Part shown: positions 17,841 through 25,502 of the stretch, in pieces
Position numbering within the stretch: position 1 is the first letter of the stretch
Layout: every line of letters starts with the position of its first letter
NCBI RefSeq assembly: GCF_000934845.1
Contig: NZ_JXIQ01000026.1
Coordinates: 1 to 45,118 of the forward strand
DNA: 45,118 bases
Reading direction: 5' to 3'
From: Mesobacillus subterraneus
GTDB taxonomy: Bacteria > Bacillota > Bacilli > Bacillales > Cytobacillaceae
The notes under the pieces: model-generated
The model's database searches: none
Seen by the model: only the letters and a program-made list of their open reading frames with translations
What the model was told of the DNA's origin: nothing
Program-made: the position numbers and the translations under genes

Positions 17841-18918
17841 TGACTAACACCTCTTGCTGCCATAACTGTGGTAGCTCAATGGCAGTTTGATCCCATGCAC
17901 CGTAATCCTTCACTGGCTTTGCATTCTCATATGCCTTAGTTGGCAGCAGCTTAGCCTGAACCTCTTTCGGCAGCGCAACATCACGGATCGGACGGGCATA
18001 TCCCTTTGCTAGATTAATTTGACCTTTATCTGATAAAATGTACTCTCTCGCTAACTTCGCTGCATTTGGATGCGGAGCATTTTTATTAATAACCGTTGTA
18101 TATCCGCTTACCACTGACCCATCCGTTGGAATCGTTACTTCAAAGCGCTCAGGATCGATTTGATCACGATAATTCAACCCGTTAAAGTCCCAGATTATTG
18201 CTACATCGATTTCCCCTTTTTCTAAGTTCGCTACACTGACGTCCGCTGAAGTCAAGCGGCCGGCTTTGGCAATTCCCTTAAAATATTCTATTCCTGGTTG
18301 GATATTTTTTTCATCTCCGCCATTCGCAAGCGCTGCTGCCAGCACCCCAAACTGCGCCTGGGTCGCTTTCGTTACGTCTCCAGCTGAAATGCTATAGTCT
18401 CCATTCGCAAGGTCTTTCCAAGAAGTTGGTGCTTTGTCTACATTTTGCTTATCTGTAATGAAAGCAATCGTACCTGTATAACTTAACAGCCAGTCGCCGT
18501 TATCATCTTTGGCCCATTCAGGAATCTCATCCCAATAAGAAGTTTTGTATGGCATCGTCAATCCTTTCTTTTCTGCCAACGGCCCAAAGTTAATGCCGAC
18601 ATCGCCAATATCTGCTGTGCCATTCTTACCCTCTGATTCGAATTTCGCCAACTCTTCGGCACTTGACATGTCCGTATCAGTCTGCGTAATTCCGTATTCC
18701 GCTTCTATTCCGTTCCATGTATCAATCCAGTTCGCCCATGTATCCGGCATGCCTACAGTCGCGATCTCTCCTTCTGTTTTCGCTTTTTCTGTGATTGTGT
18801 CAACCGAATCCTTTTCATTCACATTTGATGCAGTACTCTTCTCCCCGCTTCCACAGCCTGCTAACGCTAGCGAAATCATCCCTATTCCCACTGCTGCCTT
18901 AAATTTGGTCCATTTCAT
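17830..18918 (-). CDS. ABC importer substrate-binding lipoprotein
   Basis: A 362-residue extracellular solute-binding protein, family 1. The lipoprotein signal peptide ends in the lipobox LALAGC (Cys about 22). The mature part has the two-lobe type II fold expected for Fe(III)/polyamine/AfuA-like receptors. No clear ferric Tyr-Tyr pair can be assigned by eye. First gene of the seven-gene operon. Its ligand decides the function of the whole cluster and is not known; a phosphorylated organic compound is my inference from the enzymes next to it. Confidence 0.88.
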   Translation of the reverse strand: MKWTKFKAAVGIGMISLALAGCGSGEKSTASNVNEKDSVDTITEKAKTEGEIATVGMPDTWANWIDTWNGIEAEYGITQTDTDMSSAEELAKFESEGKNGTADIGDVGINFGPLAEKKGLTMPYKTSYWDEIPEWAKDDNGDWLLSYTGTIAFITDKQNVDKAPTSWKDLANGDYSISAGDVTKATQAQFGVLAAALANGGDEKNIQPGIEYFKGIAKAGRLTSADVSVANLEKGEIDVAIIWDFNGLNYRDQIDPERFEVTIPTDGSVVSGYTTVINKNAPHPNAAKLAREYILSDKGQINLAKGYARPIRDVALPKEVQAKLLPTKAYENAKPVKDYGAWDQTAIELPQLWQQEVLVNAK

Positions 18919-19068
18919 GATAATCTCTCCCTGTCTTTGTTTTATTCAGTCTATTGATCGATGATTTTTTTCCTTTTTGGATATTCACAACGCACCTTAG
19001 CGGAAACCTATACAGACTGCCTCCTTACGTTTGAAGTGAAAAGCTCGTAAGCAAACCTTTTTGCTTTT

Positions 19069-19171
19069 TGTTTGTTTTATGTTTGTTTACACCTATTAAT
19101 CTACTAAACAAATATAAAGCAGACATTGATTGTTCATTAATGTTGCGTAAATGTTTGTTAAGGTTGTTTAC
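19069..19171. promoter_or_regulatory. TGTTTGTT direct repeats, candidate DeoR operators
   Basis: Upstream of the organophosphorus operon the plus strand carries TGTTTGTTTTA (19069-19079), TGTTTGTTTAC (19080-19090), TGTTTGTTA (19152-19160) and TTGTTTAC (19164-19171). Several DeoR-family repressors of Gram-positive bacteria bind direct repeats of this T-rich kind. The region between 18919 and 19177 has no supported gene. Confidence 0.4.
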
Positions 19172-19177
19172 ATGAAT

Positions 19178-19223
19178 AAAAAAGCCTGATTTCCCGATTA
19201 TTCTCGAGAAACCAAGCTTTTTC
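19178..19223 (-). terminator. Terminator of the small membrane protein gene
   Basis: Long imperfect stem (AAAAAGCTTGGTTTCTCGA pairing with TCGGGAAATCAGGCTTTTTT region) with a T-run on the minus strand, just beyond the stop of the 65-residue gene. Confidence 0.7.
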
Positions 19224-19264
19224 ACTATCAATTTAAGCTGGTGAAACATTAGTTTGAGGCATCC

Positions 19265-19462
19265 CTAAGCACTAGCACCAATTTCCCCGAGTTTCCTATA
19301 TTCACCAATAAAGACCAAAAATGCACCAATCACCAGAATTGCGGCACCAAGAACAATGATACTTTGGGTAGAATAGCTCTCCACTTGCGCACCTCCATAA
19401 ATCATTCGCCCAATATCGTATTCTTTGCGCCTTAAGGTTGTGCAGGTCTGTTCATGAGACAT
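19265..19462 (-). CDS. Small single-pass membrane protein divergent from the TetR gene
   Basis: A 65-residue protein with a Cys in the first residues and one hydrophobic helix (IIVLGAAILVIGAFLVFIG, about 35-53). A good GAGGAG site lies eight bases before its ATG and it has its own terminator. No known family. It starts 130 bases from the TetR gene in the opposite direction, with the two palindromic operators between them, so it may share TetR control. Confidence 0.65.
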   Translation of the reverse strand: MSHEQTCTTLRRKEYDIGRMIYGGAQVESYSTQSIIVLGAAILVIGAFLVFIGEYRKLGEIGASA

Positions 19463-19513
19463 ATCAGATGCTCCTCTGCTCCAGCCGCTTTCTTAAGAAA
19501 TATGATGTCGTCA

Positions 19514-19542
19514 TTGACATATGACACAGTGTCATATATTAT
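19514..19542 (+). promoter_or_regulatory. Sigma-A promoter of the TetR-Spx operon
   Basis: TTGACA (19514-19519), a 17-base spacer and TATTAT (19537-19542). Operator 1 fills the spacer exactly, so a bound repressor would exclude RNA polymerase. Confidence 0.75.
19519..19537. promoter_or_regulatory. TetR operator 1
   Basis: ATATGACACAGTGTCATAT, a perfect palindrome about a central base, lying between the -35 and -10 elements. Confidence 0.75.
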
Positions 19543-19554
19543 TTACTTATAAAT

Positions 19555-19573
19555 ATATGACATCGTGTCATAC
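19555..19573. promoter_or_regulatory. TetR operator 2
   Basis: ATATGACATCGTGTCATAC repeats operator 1 with few changes. The centres are 36 bp apart, about three and a half helical turns. It covers the early transcribed region. Confidence 0.7.
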
Positions 19574-19594
19574 CGCTGAACAGAGGTGATGACT

Positions 19595-20224
19595 ATGCCA
19601 AAGCAAACGTTTTTTAATTTGCCAGAGCAGAAAAGAAACATGCTTCTGAAAGCAGCTGAAATGGAGTTCACGCGGGTGCCCTTTTTCGAAGCTTCCATCG
19701 CGAATATCGTAAAAACTGCGGCTATATCAAGAGGCAGCTTTTACCAATATTTCGAAGATAAAGACGATTTATATTTCTATTTATTAGAAGATAAATTGAA
19801 AATGGCCAAAACCTATTTCAGCGTGCTATTGGAAAAACATCAGGGAGATTTAATCGAGGCTCTGATTGAATTGCAAAATTTCTTTTTACTCGCTTTATCG
19901 GATGAAGAAGAGAAGCAATTTTTAAAAAATGCCCTGCTGTACACGACACATAGAGTGGAAAGCTCCTTCGCAAGTATCTGGGATACCTATCTAGAACAAG
20001 AGGAATTCAAGAAGGTCGGAAAACTGATTGATCAAGACCTTTTGAATATCCATGCAGAAAAAGAATTGCTGCATATCTTCAAAATCGTTTCTGCAATCGC
20101 GTTTAACAACCTGATCGAAAAAACCGCAAAGGGTTTATCGGATGAAGAGGCAATCGAATCATTCAAACTTAGCATGAGTTTATTAAAACACGGAATCTAC
20201 AATTCGGAGGTGCAGGATAAATGA
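19595..20224 (+). CDS. TetR/AcrR-family repressor
   Basis: A regulator of about 209 residues. N-terminal helix-turn-helix: FFEASIANIVKTAAISRGSFYQYFEDKDDLYFY (about 27-59, core AAISRGSFYQYFEDK). The C-terminal ligand domain is of the FadR/YxaF-like size. I take ATG 19595, six bases behind GAGGTG; an upstream GTG/ATG at 19586/19589 overlaps that site. Two operators and a sigma-A promoter immediately upstream imply autorepression. Its stop overlaps the start of the Spx-like gene (ATGA), forming a two-gene operon. Confidence 0.92.
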   Translation: MPKQTFFNLPEQKRNMLLKAAEMEFTRVPFFEASIANIVKTAAISRGSFYQYFEDKDDLYFYLLEDKLKMAKTYFSVLLEKHQGDLIEALIELQNFFLLALSDEEEKQFLKNALLYTTHRVESSFASIWDTYLEQEEFKKVGKLIDQDLLNIHAEKELLHIFKIVSAIAFNNLIEKTAKGLSDEEAIESFKLSMSLLKHGIYNSEVQDK

Positions 20225-20631
20225 CTGTAACGATTTATGGATTAGGATGCAGGTCAACAAAGAAAGCAAGCAAATGGATGATCCATAACCAGGTCCCTTT
20301 CGTCGAAAGGAATATGATGGAGGAGCCTCTAACCGTCGGTGAACTTCAGGAGCTATTGCGAATGACAACGGATGGTACCGATGACATTATTTCTAAGAGA
20401 TCTCTTCCCTATAGGACTCTCGATATTGATTTCGACAAACTTTCCTTAATTGAGTTACTGGAAATTGTCCATCAACATCCACGGTTATTAAAAAGCCCGC
20501 TGATCGTGGACAACAAGAAGCTTCAAGTTGGCTATAACGAAGATGAAATCCAACAGTTCCTTCCAAGGAAGATTCGTAAGCGCCGCTGGCTGCAATGGAA
20601 AATGGAACACTTATACCCTTCGGAAGGTTAA
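20221..20631 (+). CDS. Spx/ArsC-family protein lacking the CxxC switch
   Basis: A 136-residue Spx paralogue: thioredoxin-like ArsC fold with FVERNMMEEPLT, the TTDGTDDIISKRS segment (Spx: TEDGTDEIISTRS) and the very conserved LQVGYNEDEIQQFLPRK near residues 103-119. Spx proteins bind the RNA polymerase alpha C-terminal domain and alter transcription under thiol stress. Here the redox motif CxxC is CRST (Cys10, Thr13), so only one Cys remains, and the RR pair of LLRRP is LLKSP. It may be redox-blind or respond through a mixed disulfide. Co-transcribed with the TetR gene, which could be its only control. Confidence 0.88.
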   Translation: MTVTIYGLGCRSTKKASKWMIHNQVPFVERNMMEEPLTVGELQELLRMTTDGTDDIISKRSLPYRTLDIDFDKLSLIELLEIVHQHPRLLKSPLIVDNKKLQVGYNEDEIQQFLPRKIRKRRWLQWKMEHLYPSEG

Positions 20632-20694
20632 GCTGGGAACTTTAACTTCAAGGGCAGCGTACAAATGGAAGAATTGGCTCAGCAGGATACAATG

Positions 20695-20722
20695 AAGAGG
20701 ATAGCTCAAACGCTATCCTCTT
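20695..20722. terminator. Terminator after the TetR-Spx operon
   Basis: Perfect 11-bp stem AAGAGGATAGC / GCTATCCTCTT with a six-base loop. The T-run is weak on both strands. Confidence 0.65.
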
Positions 20723-20781
20723 ATTGTATACACTAATTGTCTCGGCCTTCGCTTGTTCTAGCGGCACGAACTATCCAAAAA

Positions 20782-21345
20782 TTATGCAAAGATTTTCTCT
20801 ACATCAACATGGAAATCTTTCATGACAACCGACCTTATAATGCCTTTATCTTTAGCAATGTCATGCAATTTGAATGTATCCTTTTCATCTAAAACATACA
20901 CTTGGATGGTATGGAGGAGCGGATTCACGATCCAATATTCCTTTACACCAAACTGCATGTAAAGGCTCAGTTTGAAAACCAGATCATGCGATTGATTCGA
21001 AGGACTAATAATCTCAATGATTAGTGAAGGAACTCCTACATATCTATTTTCCAGAAATCCTGTTTTGTCGCATATAATAGAAAGATCAGGGATGACAATC
21101 CTCGTGCCTTCCATATGATTACTCTTTAGCTCTACATCAAAGGGCGCTTGGAACACCTCGCAATCTGAACCATCAAGCAGATGGAACAACCGAGCATGTA
21201 AACGTCCTGAAATTCTTTGATGCTTCGTGGAAGGAGAAGGAGTCATAAAAACCATACCGTCAATATACTCCAGTAGCTGGTCAGAATCTTCTCTATATCG
21301 ATAAAATTCATCCAGTGAAATATGTCGATCTTCGGGCAAGCTCAT
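20782..21345 (-). CDS. Uma2-family protein (DUF820, PD-(D/E)XK nuclease fold)
   Basis: A 187-residue protein of the Uma2 family, common in cyanobacteria and Bacillaceae. Restriction-nuclease-like core: ELKSN, VIPDLSIIC (catalytic Asp, about 94-102), PSLIIEIISPS (Glu, about 116-126) and YMQFGVKEYWIVNP (about 139-152). The usual N-terminal EYIDG motif is present. Biological role of the family is unsettled; it is often tied to mobile or repeat-rich DNA. Monocistronic here. Confidence 0.88.
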   Translation of the reverse strand: MSLPEDRHISLDEFYRYREDSDQLLEYIDGMVFMTPSPSTKHQRISGRLHARLFHLLDGSDCEVFQAPFDVELKSNHMEGTRIVIPDLSIICDKTGFLENRYVGVPSLIIEIISPSNQSHDLVFKLSLYMQFGVKEYWIVNPLLHTIQVYVLDEKDTFKLHDIAKDKGIIRSVVMKDFHVDVEKIFA

Positions 21346-21522
21346 GATTTCACCCTCCCTGCTTTTTCATTTCATATATAATATATGCTCTATAAATGAT
21401 GATTTTTATCAAGCTAACAACCGTTTTCTGATATCTGTCACATCACTTCCATAATACCACAAAATGACAGACAGAGACATAGGAACTAGACAGGTTTTTG
21501 AGCTCTTTTAGTCGGTCCCAAT

Positions 21523-21566
21523 AAAAGAAGCAGCCAGGTGTGATTTTGCTCCTAGCTACTTCTTTT
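21523..21566 (-). terminator. Terminator of the TsdA-like gene
   Basis: Stem pairing AGAAGTAGCTAGG with CCTGGCTGCTTCT, with two G-T pairs, followed by TTTT on the minus strand. Confidence 0.7.
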
Positions 21567-21570
21567 CGGA

Positions 21571-22557
21571 TTAATCTGGCTGGATGACATTATCAATCTC
21601 AGACCAGTCAAAGGTTCCTGCACGAATCTTTTCGCGGCGCTCTTTGGTAATGATATCTGTCGGTCTGCCACCATTTGGCCAATCTTTATCATGGCCTTCC
21701 CAGACCGGGCGATCTTGGGATAGGATGAAGGCTGCCAGATTGGCTGCTTCCGGATCCGTTAAGGTACCACCGTTCGGCGGCATATTATTTTGAATATACC
21801 CCGCTATTTTTGACAATCTTCCCATTCCTGCCCCGTCATTGAAGGAGTTTTCTCCCCATAGAGCGGGTCCAACCGTCGCGCCCTTTCCTTCGCCATTTTG
21901 GCCGTGACAGGCGACACAGCCTTTTTCGGAATACAGTCTCTCGCCATCCTCGATTTTCGGCAGCGGGATTTCTTTCATTGTGTTCTGCATTCTCCATGGA
22001 AGCTCAGTTCCGACTTCAATTCCCTCTGAGATATAAGTCAAATAGGAAATCATCGCCCGCATCTCTTTGCTGTCATTAGGAAGCTTTTTCCCATTCATGC
22101 TTCGAACCATACAACCATTCACTCGATCCTCAAGTGTATAAACGACACCTTCCCTCGGCCGATATTGAGGGAATTGGGTGGTCACCCCTACCATCGAGGA
22201 AGACTTTGCAAGTCCTGCATCGGCATGGCAGCTGGAACAGGACAATTGATTCCCGATATACCCATCCAGGACCGTATCTGTTTCATGAAATACCTTTTGC
22301 CCATACGTAATATATTCAGTCATTGGATTTTTCGGATCGAGGTCGTCCATTGACGGCGGATTATAAGCAGAATCCCCGCCTTCATTTTCTCCCCCTCCCT
22401 TTTTACTGTCAGTGGCCTGTTCATTCGTCTTGCCATCGGTATTCTTGCTTTGACTCTCTTCCGGGTCCTTATTGGCATTATTATTGTCATTGCTGCAGGC
22501 TACAAATGAAAACACAAGTACCATCATCAAAAAGCTTACCCATATTACCTTCCGCAT
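21571..22557 (-). CDS. tsdA: TsdA-like dihaem cytochrome c lipoprotein
   Basis: A 328-residue exported dihaem cytochrome. The lipoprotein signal ends at FSFVAC, followed by an Asn/Glu/Lys-rich linker. Two c-type haem sites: CSSCH (about 108-112) and CVACH (about 215-219). Between them, NGCMVRSMNGKKLP carries the Cys that in thiosulfate dehydrogenase TsdA is the unusual distal ligand of haem 1. This makes TsdA (thiosulfate to tetrathionate, or the reverse) the best call. ATG 22557 follows a perfect AGGAGGTGA. No Sox genes or electron acceptor are adjacent. The direction of the reaction in the cell is not predictable. Confidence 0.82.
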   Translation of the reverse strand: MRKVIWVSFLMMVLVFSFVACSNDNNNANKDPEESQSKNTDGKTNEQATDSKKGGGENEGGDSAYNPPSMDDLDPKNPMTEYITYGQKVFHETDTVLDGYIGNQLSCSSCHADAGLAKSSSMVGVTTQFPQYRPREGVVYTLEDRVNGCMVRSMNGKKLPNDSKEMRAMISYLTYISEGIEVGTELPWRMQNTMKEIPLPKIEDGERLYSEKGCVACHGQNGEGKGATVGPALWGENSFNDGAGMGRLSKIAGYIQNNMPPNGGTLTDPEAANLAAFILSQDRPVWEGHDKDWPNGGRPTDIITKERREKIRAGTFDWSEIDNVIQPD

Positions 22558-22610
22558 TTTTTCACCTCCTAAAAATAATCTCATATAGTAGCTTCTTAAT
22601 TCTTCTGTAA

Positions 22611-22862
22611 AATTATTCGGCAACCAGCCTTCGAAAAGTTTTTAACCCTTGCATTACAAGATACCGTTTTAGCGAAAGGACGATCTATCCCCTGCTGTTG
22701 AGGATGCAAAAGGAAGGTCTCGTGAGCACAACGCTAAGAAAATCCACTGCCGGGCCAAAACGTAAATATTACTCATTGACGGCAAAAGGCGAACAAGAAT
22801 TGGAACAATTTATCATCAGGTGGACGCAGCTGAGCGCCTCGGTAAACAATGTCTGGCGATAA
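22611..22862 (+). pseudogene. PadR-family regulator remnant (5' part missing)
   Basis: An open frame without a start codon encodes the C-terminal half of a PadR winged helix: RTIYPLLLRMQKEGLV followed by TAGPKRKYYSLTAKG and a short C-terminal helix, ending at TAA 22860. The first helices of the domain are absent and the upstream 50 bases do not resemble PadR. It abuts the tsdA upstream region, so an insertion or deletion here probably removed the beginning. Confidence 0.65.
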
Positions 22863-23299
22863 TCATTACTGGCATGAGCATTCTAATTTACGGCTTGTTC
22901 TTATTCAAGGTGTTGCCGAAATTCTTTCATTCTAAATGGGGCTATGTTATTTTTTCCGGTGTCTCTATAGCGGTAACCGGATTAATCGTGGTATTCCTGC
23001 TCTGGTATAAAGCACAGGAATTCGAACCCAGCTTTGTGGCATCACCCGCCCAGAACAACTGGATCATTGTCCTGTGTGCGGTTATTTTCATCGGTGCCGC
23101 ACTTTACACCAAAACCTGGTTCACCGTCCTGATTCCTTTATTTATATCCATTGGTCCAATTGCCAACCGATTCATCCCGGAAGAAACACACAATGATTCA
23201 CTGTACATCACGATCACAATCCTTACCTTTTTACTTGCATCCGCAGTATTAATCGCCATCTTCTTTTACCAGAGAAAAAAAGAGCAAAGGGAGATTTAA
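22820..23299 (+). CDS. Multi-pass membrane protein downstream of the PadR remnant
   Basis: A protein of up to 159 residues with about five hydrophobic segments (two hairpins and a C-terminal helix with a basic KKEQRE tail). No recognised family. The start is uncertain: GTG 22820 overlaps the PadR frame, and ATG near 22874 (MSILIYGL) lacks a clear ribosome binding site. PadR genes are often followed by the membrane protein they regulate, so this is probably the orphaned target. It may be poorly expressed now. Confidence 0.55.
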   Translation: MDAAERLGKQCLAIIITGMSILIYGLFLFKVLPKFFHSKWGYVIFSGVSIAVTGLIVVFLLWYKAQEFEPSFVASPAQNNWIIVLCAVIFIGAALYTKTWFTVLIPLFISIGPIANRFIPEETHNDSLYITITILTFLLASAVLIAIFFYQRKKEQREI

Positions 23300-23397
23300 G
23301 ATTTAACAAGGAGCTCAACTAAGTTAAGCTCCTTTTTGTCTTTTGCTAGAAAAACAACAAAGGCTACGATAGCGATAAGAGTCTTTGCTTTACTCAT
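23296..23397 (-). CDS. Possible 33-residue hydrophobic peptide
   Basis: ATG frame directly behind AGGAGGGGGA, encoding one hydrophobic helix (TLIAIVAFVVFLA) and a charged tail. It runs through the terminator at 23308 and ends in the stop region of the opposite gene. The strong ribosome binding site is the main support. No homologue is recognised. Confidence 0.35.
   Translation of the reverse strand: MSKAKTLIAIVAFVVFLAKDKKELNLVELLVKS
23308..23339 (+). terminator. Terminator of the membrane protein gene at 22820
   Basis: A near-perfect 27-base palindrome (AAGGAGCT / AGCTCCTT arms) followed by TTT on the plus strand. Confidence 0.7.
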
Positions 23398-23421
23398 GGC
23401 TCCCCCTCCTCTAAACAACAT

Positions 23422-23450
23422 AAAAAAGGGGATAGACTTTATGTCTATCC
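23422..23450 (-). terminator. Terminator of the SurA-like lipoprotein gene
   Basis: Stem GGATAGAC / GTCTATCC followed by CCTTTTTT on the minus strand. Confidence 0.8.
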
Positions 23451-23466
23451 TCCGGAACTAACCTTC

Positions 23467-24168
23467 TTATGCCTTATGAATTTTCACTTTATCTTCATTG
23501 TCTTTGCGGATCTGCTCGACAAGCTTTGTGGTCTGTTCATCTTTCTTTTGTGCTAGGATTTGCTGTTCAAGTTCTGGTTTGATTTTATCCAGTTCTTCTG
23601 GCGTTTGCTTTTGACCTTCTACTTGTTGTTTGTATTGATCATACATTGCCTGAATTTCTTCATCGGATGCTTCTACCTTACCAATCTTGCTGTCGAGGTA
23701 CTGAATGACGGTCATTTGCTTTTTCAGTTGGGCCATCAGTTCTTTCTCAGTCAATTCATTTTGTTTCAATGCATCTTCATACTGTTTTTCGTCTGCGAAA
23801 TTGGTTTTGATCTTTTCCAATTCTGCATCGAGTTCTTTTTGTTCAACGGATACGCCATCCTTCTCTGCTGCCTGAAGAAGTAGCTCCGCATTAATCATTT
23901 GGTCCAATACAGACTGTTCAAGATCGGCTAGCATCTTGCTATCCATTTGATCTGCCGTCATGCCCTGCTGTTCATATGTCGCTTTCATCGATTCCAGTTC
24001 TTTGTCATAGTCCTTTTTGGAAATATCCTTTCCATCTACTGTGGCAACTACATCACCTGTTGTTTCTTTTTCAGCATTCTGTTTTGTACTATCATTATTG
24101 CTGCATGCGCCTAGAACCAGGACGGCAATGCTCAATAAAAGAATGCCAGAAAAAATTCGCTTCATCAT
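23467..24168 (-). CDS. SurA-N-like (PrsA-related) lipoprotein without PPIase domain
   Basis: A 233-residue lipoprotein. Signal with lipobox VLGAC (Cys about 21), then the SurA N-terminal chaperone domain (VVATVDGKDISKKDYDKEL start, long charged helices). No parvulin domain is inserted, so it is shorter than PrsA (about 290 residues). Probably an extracytoplasmic folding chaperone lacking prolyl isomerase activity. A second in-frame ATG (MKRIF) could be the true start. Monocistronic. Confidence 0.8.
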   Translation of the reverse strand: MMKRIFSGILLLSIAVLVLGACSNNDSTKQNAEKETTGDVVATVDGKDISKKDYDKELESMKATYEQQGMTADQMDSKMLADLEQSVLDQMINAELLLQAAEKDGVSVEQKELDAELEKIKTNFADEKQYEDALKQNELTEKELMAQLKKQMTVIQYLDSKIGKVEASDEEIQAMYDQYKQQVEGQKQTPEELDKIKPELEQQILAQKKDEQTTKLVEQIRKDNEDKVKIHKA

Positions 24169-24350
24169 TAATAAACTCCCCTTTCATTCAACATGTCCGT
24201 CATACTATCATATTTTTCTAAGAAATAGAAGTTTTTAGAGGAATTGTTATCAGATTGTAATATCCGAACAGCTTATAAATGGACCTGACGAAAACGTCCT
24301 GTGAACCACAATAGAAAGGGACCCAAAATCGATGGCCCCCCTTAACTACC

Positions 24351-25361
24351 TTACTTTTCCACTTTCATCAACTTGTCCCGATCCTCAAACATCGGAGGCT
24401 GCTCGAGCCAGCCTCTTTCAATGATCATCTGGGCTCCATCCTCAGAATAGGCTAAAGATCTTGCCAGAAAACCGCTATACAACGCTCCAACATCTCTTCT
24501 CATGCTCATCGACAATGCCATTCCATAAGCAGCTATGCCCAATTGAGATAGAATGCCGACTACAAAAAGCATCAGCTGGTCAGAGTATGGCGCATCTGTT
24601 GAATCACTAACGATTGTATCCCAAGACATCGAGCTCGGGACATTGCTTTCCATCATCACATGTTGGCTTCCTCTCAAAATTTTGTCACAAAGCTGGACTC
24701 CTGAAAAAAAGTAAGCTTTTAAATCAGGATCCTGTGTTACTTGCGCAAAACCTGTTAAGGTGGATTTTCCGAGCTCATTATGAATGGAGGTCAAATAAAG
24801 ATGATTGACCTCACTCCCTAAAAGCGGTCGTTTTTTTCCGAACAAGCCTGTCAAAAAATATTGCTTGTCCACAAAATCCACCTTCTTGGGATAGGTCATA
24901 TAAGGAGGCCGAATGTAAATCCCTTTCTTCTTCATCATCATGATGATTTTGCGATTAAGGACTGCAGCCTGATTGTGGTATTTTTCAAAAAGCGCACGGA
25001 TATCCTCCCTAGATGAAGTAGCTATAGCACTGGAATGGCTTGTCAAACCAAACTTACTCATATGCTGCATGTACTCCATGTAAAAAATATCAGAAAAAAG
25101 GCGCGGAGCAGACAGATTCACGTGCTTTTCCACCGGAAATCCAACTGGCGTGACAATGCCCTCTTTCTGATAAAGTTCGCTGATGTCCTTCAAATGAGAG
25201 TCCGCTATTTCAAACGTTAGTTCGAGAAGCGGTATTACTTCTGGATCATCAACCCTTTGAAGAAAATGGGTCAGTATACACTTAACAACATTATCGTTTA
25301 TATATGTAGCCCATAGATTCGATATTTCCACGCAGGTTAAATGAATATTTCGATCTTCCAT
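24351..25361 (-). CDS. DUF3231 family protein
   Basis: A 336-residue protein made of two DUF3231 helical bundle repeats (about 1-160 and 170-336). Typical segments: THFLQRVDDPEV, LYQKEGIVTPVGF in repeat 1 and a matching MMMKKKGIYIRPPY / LLGSEVNHLYLTSI in repeat 2. This family is Bacillales-specific, spore-associated in several reports, and of unknown activity; a ferritin-like fold has been suggested. ATG 25361 follows GGAGGAGATTGG; a longer in-frame form from 25394 would place this site inside the coding region. Confidence 0.8.
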   Translation of the reverse strand: MEDRNIHLTCVEISNLWATYINDNVVKCILTHFLQRVDDPEVIPLLELTFEIADSHLKDISELYQKEGIVTPVGFPVEKHVNLSAPRLFSDIFYMEYMQHMSKFGLTSHSSAIATSSREDIRALFEKYHNQAAVLNRKIIMMMKKKGIYIRPPYMTYPKKVDFVDKQYFLTGLFGKKRPLLGSEVNHLYLTSIHNELGKSTLTGFAQVTQDPDLKAYFFSGVQLCDKILRGSQHVMMESNVPSSMSWDTIVSDSTDAPYSDQLMLFVVGILSQLGIAAYGMALSMSMRRDVGALYSGFLARSLAYSEDGAQMIIERGWLEQPPMFEDRDKLMKVEK

Positions 25362-25476
25362 CCAATCTCCTCCAGATAGTGCGGCGTAAACCAAGTTTCG
25401 TATAAAAATTCATTAAACAATTGACATTACTATTTGTCTAATCCATTCAAATTATGCAGATGGGATCAGGGGGAAC

Positions 25477-25502
25477 TTAAAAAAGCATCCCGAAGGATAC
25501 TC
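25477..25502 (-). terminator. Terminator of the 72-residue gene
   Basis: AGTATCC-TTCG-GGATGCT tetraloop stem followed by T6 on the minus strand; the stem begins at the stop codon. Confidence 0.7.

Noticed and set aside
14257-18918. Plain iron(III) or polyamine transporter
   Set aside because: Would be the default label for the ABC subunits, but two phosphoesterases and a DeoR regulator in the same coupled operon make it less likely; not excluded.
19025-19249. 74-codon minus-strand frame
   Set aside because: It covers the terminator of the 65-residue gene and the T-rich repeats; composition is driven by AT-richness and there is no good ribosome binding site.
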